Below are positions 22,979 to 33,872 of a stretch of 64,000 nt of DNA, one piece after another. The stretch comes from Medicago truncatula. Lineage: Eukaryota > Streptophyta > Magnoliopsida > Fabales > Fabaceae. The DNA lies in assembly GCF_003473485.1 (NCBI RefSeq), contig NC_053046.1, positions 5,652,001-5,716,000 on the forward strand. Reading direction: 5' to 3'. A program made the position numbers and the translations under genes. Below the pieces are notes generated by a model. The model was not told the DNA's origin, ran no database searches, and saw only the letters and a program-made list of their open reading frames with translations. Every line of letters starts with the position of its first letter. Positions within the stretch are counted from its first letter, which is position 1.

Positions 22979-23824
22979 GGAAGGACAATATGCATCTAAC
23001 AGAAAAAGCAGTTACCAGAAAAAATATCAGAGATTACCAAGGATATTGAGGAAGGACAATATGCATCTTAGGATCTCACTCTAAGTCACTAACGAGCAAC
23101 CGGCCACGATTAGAAAAAGCAAAATCAAACATCTTCTAAAAGTCTGGCGACAATTAGACAAGGATTTTGAGATACAACCAAAATAGCACACAATGAACTT
23201 ATCCTCAAATGGCTTGCTGCACTTGAATTACTCCTAGGCGAAACGAAAACAAACAAGACAAGCCCTCCACCTCAATTTAGAAACCACCAAAATATCGACC
23301 ACAAATCTGAGCTACATAATATCAAAAATCTAGCGAATTCTATCAGCAGAAGCTGCTAATAATTGCCACTGTCCAGAAGGAAAAAATACTAGAAATAACA
23401 TGGCATCAATTAGATAGTGTGAACCAAGACACCTGCACACTGCAAAATCATCGAAACTCTGACATTTAAGCTGTAATAAAAAAAACACTCTGCAGCAAAC
23501 AAACATCAGAATAACACAAGACGTCAACAGACACTAGCACATCAGAAAACTCTCTGCAGCAAAAAAACATCAACAAAAACCACAACACAACAATGTTAAA
23601 GACAAAAAGTGAGAACAAAAATCATAAACAAGAAATTAAAGACAATGTCTTTAAATAAATTAAAGAAATTACGCTTTCTTATAAATAAATTCAAAGGATA
23701 ATTAAGGTCATTACACAACTACTAAAGACCATAATACGAATACAACTAAATAATAAAAGGAATTAAAGACAGTGGCTACTGAGTTTTTTTTACCAAATTC
23801 AAAAAGCGTAGAACATTCTAAATT
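22979..23824. other. Non-coding part of the PIF/Harbinger element
   Basis: A 36-bp direct repeat (AGATATTGAGGAAGGACAAT at about 22970 and 23042) and AC-rich sequence lie between the captured fragment and the Myb-like ORF. It probably includes the 3' UTR of the minus-strand transcript. Confidence 0.4.
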
Positions 23825-24905
23825 CTACCTAGAACCATTGTTACTCAAAACAATGTCCACAAACCGCTTCCTCAATCCAGGAGTATCCATTGTGAAAAAA
23901 TAGTCGCAAAGATTATTGTCTTTGGTGATAAGCATACCAGCCATTACCACTTCTGCATCAGACAATCCTTCAATTTCTTTTAAAATAGAGACAATTTGGT
24001 TCCTCCTATCAGCTGTGTGTTTTTCGTGCACAAAACAAGAAGTAAAGACTTGTTTCATATTCTCAACACCATTAGCATAAATCTCACCCAATTTGTTCAA
24101 TGAATTTGACATGCTATCAGAAGCATCATCATTATACTTCACCCTTTTTCCCCCACGCTTTCCGGTCCTATGATTAGTAGAATCACGTGGAGGTTGGTTT
24201 GTTAGATTTGATCCCGGAGCAGTAGTGTTAGCTGCGGGTGTTTCTGGCACCTGCGACTCAAAATTCTCATCATCATAATTCAAATTAATTCTTGATCCGC
24301 CCTCTTGTGTTGATTGAACATTTTCCTTCTCCATCTCAATGGTCATATCAATGATATCTTCTGTTACACTACCATCTGCTTTATCTTTTCCAAATACAGT
24401 ATCCAAGCTATCATAGTGTGGAAATGGTTTTTTATACAAGCCAACTGCGGTAGGGTGAGACTGCGTTAAAGGAAAAAGTGTTTAGAAATATAAATTTAAT
24501 GCAATAAAAATTATCATGAATTTATCAATTGTGGAATAGTATATCTTATATTACCTTGCACCATTGACGATAAATCTCCTTCTCTACTATAATCATCTTT
24601 TCAGCATCATTCCACCCAAAACCACTTGCACCTGGACCCAACATATCTTTGATTGCAGAATATTGTCTTTTAAGCAGTTTCACTCTTGATTCAATATGCG
24701 GGGTAGCTTTTAGTGTGCAACCTGGGAACTTGCTGTGAATATATTTCTCCAACGCTTTAGTATACCCAGGTTTAAATGAGTTTGCATCAGCCTTCCAACC
24801 CTCGTCCACTATTTTCAACAAACCTTCCACTAATACTCCATCTTCTTCAGGAGTCCATTGTCGCTTTGTGATTCTAACATTTTGATTTTCAGCCGACCCG
24901 TCCAT
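23825..24905 (-). CDS. PIF/Harbinger Myb/SANT-like protein, 2 exons, 328 aa
   Basis: Exons 24905-24555 and 24460-23825, GT-AG intron of 94 bp, phase 0 at WCK/SHPTAVGLYKKPF. The N-terminal part (about residues 10-115) has the spaced tryptophans of a Myb/SANT-like DNA-binding domain (QWTPEEDGVLVEGL..GW, ending with the FGWNDA block). A central acidic and Asn-rich linker carries a basic patch (HRTGKRGGKRVKY). The C-terminal third is helical and ends LRKRFVDIVL. In PIF/Harbinger elements this protein helps bring the transposase to DNA and into the nucleus. It lies downstream of the transposase on the same strand, about 210 bp away. The frame is undamaged. Confidence 0.88.
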
Positions 24906-25112
24906 CTATTCAACAACTTAACAAGTGCGTGCATGTCAAAATATATAAGAAGAAACAATAAATAAAACAATATTACAATTACATATTTTACAAATAAAAG
25001 ATCATAAAAAGAAACAGATTTGATTAATAAAACTTTTAAATCAAAGTCAACAGTACACTGAAAATAAAAATTGCAATCAAATTGAAATGTCAAATAAAAA
25101 ACATGAAAATTT

Positions 25113-26399
25113 TCAATGATTTTCACCTCTCCACCTATTAAATATATCTAATGAAAAACTATCTCTCCATTGACTCCATGTCGTACTTGGCTCCACAATA
25201 GTTATCATGTCACCGGACATGACTTCATTAGAGAACTCATCATCTCCTAAATTCAATTCCAAAGGATCCAATGTCATTTCTTTGCGAATATGATTATGTA
25301 AAAGACAACAAGCTGCTATTATTCTTCCTTGAGTTTTTACAGGATAAAATGACTTCTCTCTCAATATAGCCCAACGTCCTTTCAAAAGTCCAAAACATCT
25401 TTCTATTACATTCCTAGCTGAAGAATGTTTCATATTGAAAAATTCTTTAGGGGTAGATGGTTGTAATCCATTCCTCCACTCACTAAGGTGATACCTTTGA
25501 CCTCTATAAGGAGTAAGAAATCCTTCTCCATTCATGTATCCAGCATCACATAAATAATAATACCCTATCATAAATAAAACAATAGTTAAAATCTATAAAC
25601 TATGCAAGACATGTTTTATTTTAATATTAATCTATGCTATTGTACCTTGAGGAACCTTTAAACCATTTGGTCGAGAAATAGCATCTCTAAGGACTCTAGA
25701 GTCAGCAGCTGATCCCTCCCAACCAGGCAAAACATATATGAATTGTAAATCTGGCGAGCATATACCTAACATATTTGTAGCTATCTCACCCTTCCTTGTC
25801 CTATATCTACTTTTGTCAGCTTCAGGCACATTGACCTTGATGTAGGTGCCATCAAGAGCTCCTAAACAATTTTTAAAGTATTTCCATCGTTCGTCTGTGT
25901 TGCCCTCCAAAATTGGTTTAGGTTGTTTTAACAATTCTTTATGACACTTCAAAACTGCCAATAATACATTACTGAAATGCCTACTAATTGTTTCACCAGA
26001 CCTAACAAATTGTCTTCTAATCATTCTATTCTTAACATGGTGTGCCAATATATGTAAAAACATAGCCACCAACTCCTCCACACACATGTGTCGAGTAGGA
26101 AGCAAACCACCAATAACTTGCAACATGTCACATAGTTTGTGGAAAGCAGCTCTATCCATCCTTGTATTTTCAAGGCAAGCCAAATCACTCATGTAAATAA
26201 TTCTACGAAAATGGACTTCTCTAACTAAACTTCTTTCATAAAAATTCCATGACCTTTTTCGCTTTTTCAAACGCTTACTTAACTCAAGGTAGCATAACAC
26301 AATTGTCATCAACATAAAGTAATTCAACATCTCCATATATATCATAAACATTGCTATAATTTTTTTCTTCCTGTCACGCATTTCCATCAAATGTGTCAT
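25113..26399 (-). CDS. PIF/Harbinger transposase, 2 exons, 401 aa
   Basis: Exons 26399-25646 and 25564-25113; the 81-bp intron has GT-AG borders and joins GLKVPQ to GYYYLCDAGY. The catalytic triad is complete: Asp183 in GALDGTYIKV, Asp258 in CDAGY and Glu306 in NVIERCFGLLKGRW, with 47 residues between the second Asp and Glu (DD47E), as known for the PIF group. The segment PGWEGSAADSRVLRDA is the conserved block between the first two. The N-terminal 60 residues are rich in Met and basic residues and may be partly untranslated; a later Met (for example 70 or 81) is possible. No stop or frameshift was found. The enzyme would excise and reinsert elements at TWA sites and could act on the related MITEs in this window. 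Confidence 0.93.
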
Positions 26400-27450
26400 G
26401 ATAAAAAGAAAAATTGCTGCAGGTCATAATACTTTATTAGAAAACAACTCATTTTCCATTAAATGTGTCATGATATAAGATGATTCAAACATAAAGATAT
26501 AAAAAACAACTCATTTTCCATAAACAAGAACAAGACAGTTCTAAGATTAGATAAGGTAGAAGGTTTTGTAACTATTTAACATGTCAAATTAACATAGTAT
26601 GATATAGTAAATGCTTATCTTCTATTTCAATTTGTTATTTTAAATGGAAAAAAATTGCAGGGTTGCAGGAAAGATCTATAAATCCTACTCATAGGCCAAA
26701 GATATTTTGTTTAACAGTACTCGTTACTTACTCACATAAACCATATAACCAGGGAAAAATAACTCATGAATGTCTTCAGAAAATAAAAGAGGGGCTAAAA
26801 AAACACACAAGACTATAAAAGCATGCCTCTATAGTATCCACAGTTTCATACATAGTTACAATTTCATACACAATTACACACACCAAACATTAAAATATAA
26901 AAACCATAGAACAATAACCTAGTAGATTGATGCATTTGAAGACAATTCCAAGAAATAAAAAAAAAAAAACAGGATTGTTTGTCATGTATTATGCTTTTGG
27001 ATTTAGCTTTAGCCAAAAAACCTAATCATCATTGCACTTAATGTTGAATTATTATTACAAAACTACAAATATAGGAAAATCACAAACACAATAACCATGA
27101 TAATAATGACACCCACATTTCTTCCACAGGATCAAAATCATCAACAAGGTCAAACAAACCATTTTCGCTAAAAATTATTCAGGCATCTAAGCAATAAGCA
27201 GAAAAAGCAATAAGCAATGGAAGAATTGAGAAAAAGCAATAAGCTCAATCAGCAGAAAAAATTAGAGAAATTAGAGAAAAAGCAATAAGCAACAACAACA
27301 GAAAAAAAGAAGAGAAATTTTACCAATCACCAAATCTATGTTGAGTAATGGAAGAATTGAGATAAAATTAGATGGTACCTTGAAGAGAAGAGTGAAATCA
27401 AAAACTCAATCAGCAAGCAGTTGATGAACACACAAAGATCATGGGTTATC

Positions 27451-27459
27451 TTTTATATA
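27451..27459 (-). promoter_or_regulatory. TATA box of the PIF/Harbinger element
   Basis: On the minus strand CTATATAAAAG lies about 320 bp inside the right terminus. It is followed by a CT-rich leader and a potential 5' UTR splice donor (CTTCAAG/GTACC near 27380). The long distance to the transposase ATG (about 980 bp) suggests a leader intron. Confidence 0.5.
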
Positions 27460-27783
27460 GAAAAACATGGGTGAAAATGTTTAGCGGGAATCAGAGAAAG
27501 AATAGCGGGAATGACAAGGGCAAAAATGGTTTTTTATTGAAGATCATGGGTTTCAATTCCTGGGAATGAAACTTTCCCAAGCTATTTCATGGGAATAGAA
27601 TGGATGGAAAAAGGGTTGAACGTGGGGGGAAAATGGGGGAGAACGTGGGTTTACTACTTTCCTGGAAAAAATGTATTCCTGAGCATTTTTGTGTGGTTCC
27701 CATCTACCAAATAAAGAAATATTCAATTCCAGCCTTAGATTCCTAGGAATACATTTTCATTCCATGAAACAAACACACCCTAA

Positions 27784-29380
27784 GGTTTTAGCCTATAATA
27801 AATTATGTGCGATTGAAAGTTACGGTCTGATGAATTTGAAAGACTTTTGAGCAACGCAATACCCAAGTCTATAAAGCAACCATTATAAAATGATCACCAG
27901 AAGAATCCAAAATATGGTAACAGTGGTTGGAGGATCCAGGGGCGGCCCAGACAATGATATGATGATGGAATATTGCTCTTTAGACTTTAAAGATTGTTAT
28001 CAGACACTTGGAAATGACCTTCAATCCTTACAAGAGCAGTTATCTTCCATTTACTATATCATTTTTCATTTGACGTGAACGACAATTAACTGCTGTTGGA
28101 AGTATTTTGGTCATTTTCAGATATGTGATAACAAATCTTTTAGTGTAAATAACAATCTTCATACTGATGAGACAACTTGCCTAAAACCTTAGAAAAGCCC
28201 AATAAATATATGAACAACTAACTTTTTTCAAAAAAAAAAAACACAAATTTTTTTGGGTGAAATTTAATATTATTAATTAGAATGAGTAGTTGTACGAATG
28301 CAATACAATTTTTTCTTCTAGTAAACAAAACCATCAAATGTGTTTGGTTTACAAAACAGTAAGTACTTGACAGAACAGTACAAGATATAACAGCACAACA
28401 CAAGGCATAACATCAAAGGACAAATATTTTATGGCAATGAGTAATTTTTTGTTTTATACGATTTTTGGGGGACAAAATGTTATTTTGATATTTTAGACGT
28501 ACGTGGGACAAAAAGTTGTGTTGTGGTTTGGTGAGGGACAAAAATATGAGTTTTTGACTTGTCCCTTGCCTCCAGTTTATCGTGTACCTGAACAAATCAA
28601 ACATCAAACAACTAGAGTTGTTATGTCTTGTCCTTCATTTTTTAGCAAATTATTTACCTAATTAGTTAACTTTATGATCAATTTAAAATGAAGATTAAGA
28701 TAATCTAATAACCAAATTTGCATGACAATTAACCTGAAAGATATTTTGATTAATTATAATTATCATTTTATTCAATGAAGACCCTTAATTATAATGCTAT
28801 AATTGAAATTATTTTTAAAAAAATTTCATTATATATTGAATGGTGGGATCCATGTATAAATTATGAAGTCCTTTGTGATAAAAAGTTCAAGGAAATGTAA
28901 TAATAGCTCAAAGACAGCCTTGCAATGTCGGTGTTGATGTCTAAAGGCTAATCATCAATGAAAAGAAAGGAGATAATGTTTTGGTTTCAATTCATGAATA
29001 TTCTTAAGGTATGTAAATGTAGCAAATTTTCTACATGTTTTGGGACAGACCTTAAAAAGATGTTTAAATTTGTAATAGAATCAGCTGTCGGATGGACTAT
29101 GCAACCAAAACTTCAAACTTCTTTTGATTTGATCGCTGGTTGGTTCATGAATAATAATGGGTGGAAAATAAATATTTGATTGAGACACTATGAGAAACGC
29201 CTAACACATAGACCTAACTAATTATTAAGGATAAAATACTTTTGTCACATGAAAAAGATTAATAGTATCCAAAATCGTTTTCTTAAAAGCGGAATTTTAA
29301 GTGGGAACTAGAAACCTAATCAAATGATTTTAATTTATCGGTTTTATGTTTGGGAGAACCAAAATCTCGAGAAAGATAAA
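27784..29380. other. Region with no recognised gene
   Basis: A 62-codon plus frame at 27890-28078 contains a coiled-coil-like stretch (GNDLQSLQEQLSS) but no known domain. Sequence at 28440-28570 has the GGGACAAAA words found in many plant MITEs, without a clear partner. Nothing else can be supported. Confidence 0.35.
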
Positions 29381-29389
29381 AAAATCTCG

Positions 29390-30150
29390 CTGTGAAGGTG
29401 GATCAATGGAAGAAATTGCTTTATCTTCGAATTTATGGGTGGGTGGCGGGTGAGAGGTTTTTAATGAATGGACGAAGACACCTTGATTGATGGTGGTGTG
29501 TTACCCCTATAAGGGCTTGGCGCCTTACCTTGTGAATCGATTGTTATCAAGCGGATTGGGCCTTTGGTTGGTCTTGAGCAATTGGCATAGTATGGTGAAG
29601 ACCGTTGTTCCAATGGGAAGAGGCTCTTGTTGATGAGTTATTGCCGGTATTTCAACCGACGCTTCTTGGCCAAAATGAAGACTGGTAGGAGAGTACATCA
29701 AATGTTGAAAGTTTGATTTTCGGTAAACTTTGTTTATCAATTCCTTTCGTCCAAGTTTTCTCTGCTTTCTAGTGTGGGATCCGAAGGAAGGAAATTGTTG
29801 GGAAGGCTTTGGGAAAGTCTCACGCCATCAAAAGTTATTGTCTTCATGTAAATGTTTCGCCATCGTTGCCAACTAGAGAAAATTTGGTGTGGAAAAGAGT
29901 ATTATCAAATGGGGGAGCCGGGGTGCGTCGTCCATGGTGCCTGAATTGGTCAGAAACAGAGACACATGCATTCATTTTGTGTAGATTTGCAAGTCAAATT
30001 TGGTACAAAATCTTAAAATGGATTGGTGCGTCGATGGTTTTTTCGACAAATTTATTCACCTTATTGAGAGTATGCTTAGATAGGAGAAAATCATGTTCAT
30101 CTATTTTTTCTGTGGGTGTAATTACCACTTGTACTTATCACAATATATGA
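29390..30150 (+). pseudogene. LINE reverse transcriptase fragment (zinc-binding end)
   Basis: The plus-strand frame 29809-30150 contains LPTRENLVWKRVL, then ETETHAFILCRFASQIWYK, the zf-RVT-type segment (LPTR.NL...; HLFLHC..A..IW) found C-terminal to the reverse transcriptase in plant LINEs. Its first cysteines are lost (the block RRPWCLNWSETETH keeps one Cys). Upstream sequence from 29390 is LINE-like but frame-broken. It is a decayed fragment, about 180 bp past the 3' end of the NPH3 gene and on the opposite strand. Confidence 0.6.
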
Positions 30151-30333
30151 GAGTAGTACACCAACAAGGTTGCAATGCAATCCAACTCAAGAATTATATT
30201 TTATTTTTCACCACCACCCTTTACAATATGGTTCCCACTTTAACATCGTGATGACATAATTTACACAGAATCACACAAATGAAGCAAAAACAAAACTAGA
30301 AAACATAGTACTCCTGTATTTATTTTCATGACC

Positions 30334-33300
30334 TCAGGAAATAGAGTGTCGTCGATTCTTGTTTGGTTTTATTTTACCTTTAGCAGATACAATACCATCC
30401 AAACGTGGAAAAGGAGAAAGCTTCCCAAGTTTCTTTGAAACCGAACTTATAAACGATTTACGAGGTAGTGGAGGCTTATCAGCAGAATGAGAATGAGAAG
30501 GTGAAGCATTTGCAATAGGACTGTTAACCGTTGATTTTACTGTTGATTTAACAGTTGATTTAAGCGTGGAAATCTCGATCTCTTTTAGTTTCATTTTCAA
30601 CTTCACTACCTCTAATTTGAGGTCTTCATTTTCTCTTCGCAAGCTTGTAAGTTCATTTGAAACTTGAATATCACCTGAATATACATTTAGTTTGGTGTGA
30701 ATAGAAGGTGATTCTGCAGTTTCACTTCCATTCATTGCATCGCGAAGTCTTTGCTGTTCGTAATAGAGAACTTGGACAACAGTTTGGACTGGTAACCGGT
30801 CGTTTTGAGCTGCATGTGCACATGCTTCTCGTGATAATCTTTGACAGTCCATTATGCTGCAAACTTTCTTTCTCTCCATGTCACTTAAATTGGGATGAGC
30901 CTGAAAATTGTCAAATTTTAACTTTATTAGAAAGCAAGTAAAAAATTCGACATTAAAATCAAAATAGTAACACAGTTAAATAATTCATTTTGATTACATA
31001 CACTACAATAATACATGTTTGGAATGGACAGCAACGCATGTTTGTATAGTAACACATGTTTGGATTAGACAAGCAGAATCACAATGAGTCACCATAATTT
31101 TGCCAAAAACAACACAAACTTCACAAAATTACAATGCCACCATGATTTTTTGATTTTGTTAAACTCACTTACAATCCAAACATACAATACAATTATTTGA
31201 TGTAACGAATAAACTATGACAAAGATGAAGCTCAAGAGAATTATTTTAGGTAGTTATTATATTATCTTGATCAATAGAATGTGAAGACTTGTTTTATTGT
31301 TCCCACGTGAGGTATCCGAATACTCTCATAGTCACTGCACTTATGAATCTCGACCATTGGATAAAGATTTTTAGCTCGTACTTTGTGTTGTATTCATAAT
31401 CAATTTAATGATAGGAAAACACAAGCGGTCCGATCTTCATTCAATGGTCAAGATTCACAATTGTTGTAACTCGCAATCACAGATAATCTATTTCCATAGA
31501 GAGATAGGATGTAGAATTAGATGATTGTGAGATAATTCATATTCTAAGTAGTAGTTTTAAAACGGATTTGGTGAAATCAAAATATGAGTCATCCAATTTT
31601 CATCCGACTGAGATCTGTGTAGCTTTTGGAAAGTCATGGTAGGGTCATCTTGGTTCCAACATACTCACCGTGATACCAACACAAGCGAAATCTAGCTCTA
31701 GAAATGACTGCAATTTTTACCTTTAAATAGATTTTTTTAAATGGCAAAAACTTTATCAAATGACTACAATTTTACCTTTAAATAGATGTCTAAGGCTCTA
31801 TACATCCCATCTTCTGTAGGTTTTGATTGTTCAGGAATCAACTCAGCTAGACTGATGAACTTTGCAACTGATAAATTCCTGTCAGTTGCTATTTCAGCAA
31901 GATAGTTTTCCATTAGCTTTCCAACCCGTTCAATATCACTTTGTGGAGGAGAAAAATATTCATCATCACCATTATAGACAAAGTGGTTTCCAATTTGAGA
32001 TTCTTGGTAATTATTCATGATCCTTTGAACCGTGTCCACATCGAATAACGTGTCCCCGGTAAATGAATATGAAGGAATGAGAAGATCATCCAGAACAGCT
32101 TGTCCTAATTGCATTGCCATTCTTTTCTCCAAATCAAGCCTGCAAGCAACTGTTGTATCAAGATATATCGCTGCACGTAGCAGCATAGATAGAAAGCTTA
32201 CTGACATTGCATTCTTCTCTTTTGGTAATAGGCTCACTATTGTCTCTAAAATAACCCTCTTTTCATGCTCTTGTCTTGGTTCAATCTTCTTCCTTCCCTT
32301 TCCAAATATATCCTGCTCGAAAGAAAGAAAAAATTATTAAGAATTAAGGATTGAATCTCAAGAAAAGAAAAGCTAAGTTACAATGCTTTTGAGTGTATAA
32401 AGGTCTAATTAATGTTCGCATTTTTCAAAACATGTATCTTATATACTGCAATCATAGTAATTGTGTTCTTCTTTTCTTTTGCAAACAGGAGATTTCTACC
32501 TATGGAGCACCGACACAAATATGAAAATCATCACAACACTAACACATAGACACTCGTTAAATGTAATTATATGTGTCAGTGCGGGAAACAGACACAACTT
32601 GTGTCGGTGCTACATAGATCTCTACTCTATAAAAGCATATTTATTTTTAACTTTTCTATCCTTTTTTAGAGAGGGATCTCACCAAACCTCGTAGAGATTT
32701 CTGTGCATAGAGCATTAGAATAGGACCAATAGCAAACTGTTTAAACCCTCTAGCCATCATTGCTATTAGAACTCTTTGAAAAAGGTCAATTCTAAGAACA
32801 GTTAGATCTTCAGCCCACCAATCAACAACTGGTCTCTGTTGAGATGATACAGAAGACGACATCACTCCGTCGGAGCCACTTTCACTTCTTACAGATGTAC
32901 ACAATTGACTTTCGTTGCAAGCAATATAAGCAATTGCATCTATGCATTTGCTCACCAATTTTGTTTTCTCTGCTATTGGAAGAAGGCTTTCTGAAATATG
33001 TAAGATTGAAACAGAACCTGCAATGGTTTTTAGTGCTACATCATTCAAATATGCATCAGTTCTTGCCACCAAGTTCCCAACTGAATAATCTTCTGTCATC
33101 TCAAGATATTCGGCCACACATCGAAGCATAGCGATGTTTTCCACATTTATCTCGAAATTTATACCGTAGCAGAATTTTGCTGCTAGTTCAAATGCTTCTG
33201 CTCCACCAGGAACATCGGAGAGTTCAACAAAGGACACGTCCGAGTCATTAGATTCTGAGACGAGTTTCCGAATGTATCCACACTTGGAGACTAATGGATA

Positions 33301-33872
33301 CTGCAACGAATTTAATTCATACACACTGTCATATAAAGTTTTTTTGCACTTTTAATCAGTCATAAAAACATATGTAACATCTTGCTTTCAAATTCAAGTT
33401 ATATATTGAGACAGAAAGAAAAAAACATGACATGTTTTGTAACAAATAAACATTAACAATTGATTGACAAGTGACATCTTACAAGATTAAGAAATCATTA
33501 CTCTTCACTTGAATGATTCAAAGCAAATAAGTTTGATATATATTATATCTATGCAGCAAAGAGTCACTACCTTATGTAAAGTAAAGGAAGATTCACCAAT
33601 TTGGACATTGACATCACTTGGAATCTCCTGAGAAAAAATCCTATAATTAAGCAATACAACTCATTGGTTTCAGTTACTAAAATCCAACAAAAGTTAGCAA
33701 ACAAGAACATGCACAAGAAAAGTGTCAAGTACATTTGACATATATATACATAAACATAAAAAAAAATATACCAGTCACTTGTTCTTTTCATGGCACTAGA
33801 TAGAAGCTCTTGCTTCTTCACAGACAAGTCACTAGCAGATGTTGTAGTTTTGTCTAGACCACGATCCACCAT
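30334..33872 (-). CDS. BTB/POZ and NPH3 domain protein, 5 exons, 630 aa
   Basis: Exons on the minus strand: 33872-33772, 33640-33571, 33300-32683, 32312-31776 and 30900-30334, all GT-AG and in phase. The BTB/POZ domain runs about residues 37-140 (IPSDVNVQIGESSFTLHK, then YPLVSKCGYIRKL and FELAAKFCYGINFEI). The NPH3 domain spans about 205-475 (DWWAEDLTVLRIDLFQRV, ..PSYSFTGDTLFDVDTVQRI, GMYRALDIYLKAHP). A coiled coil lies near 515-550 (NELTSLRRENEDLKLEVVKL), and a basic Ser-rich tail ends RRHSIS. Family members are substrate adaptors for CUL3 ubiquitin ligases and act with phototropins or in auxin-related organ development. This one resembles the At5g67385/At1g03010-type proteins, from memory. 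Its length is normal for the family. Intron 3 holds a small MITE. Confidence 0.93.
32500..32616. mobile_element. Short MITE in NPH3 intron 3
   Basis: TATGGAGCACCGACAC at the left pairs with GTGTCGGTGCTACATA at the right. Flanks GATTTCTAC (32491-32499) and GATCTCTAC (32617-32625) form a 9-bp duplication with one difference, so a Mutator-like origin is likely. The same terminus occurs at 3908 and at 61209-61358. Confidence 0.7.

Larger units (their letters stand above)
21014..27780 (-). mobile_element. Complete PIF/Harbinger transposon, 6.77 kb
   Basis: The element begins GGGGGTGTTTTTTTGAGGG and ends, reversed, GGGTGTGTTTGTTTCATGG. It is flanked by TAA at 21011-21013 and 27781-27783, the PIF/Harbinger duplication. 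Both subterminal regions carry ATTCCNAGGAAT-type words. Inside, on the minus strand, are a spliced transposase (26399-25113) and a Myb/SANT-like partner (24905-23825), both without stops or frameshifts, and a TATA box near the right end. The left third (21795-22978) holds fragments of two host genes. The element has everything known to be needed for autonomy, although activity cannot be read from sequence. Confidence 0.88.

Noticed and set aside
27890-28078. 62-codon plus frame with GNDLQSLQEQLSS
   Set aside because: No known domain, no neighbouring exon found.
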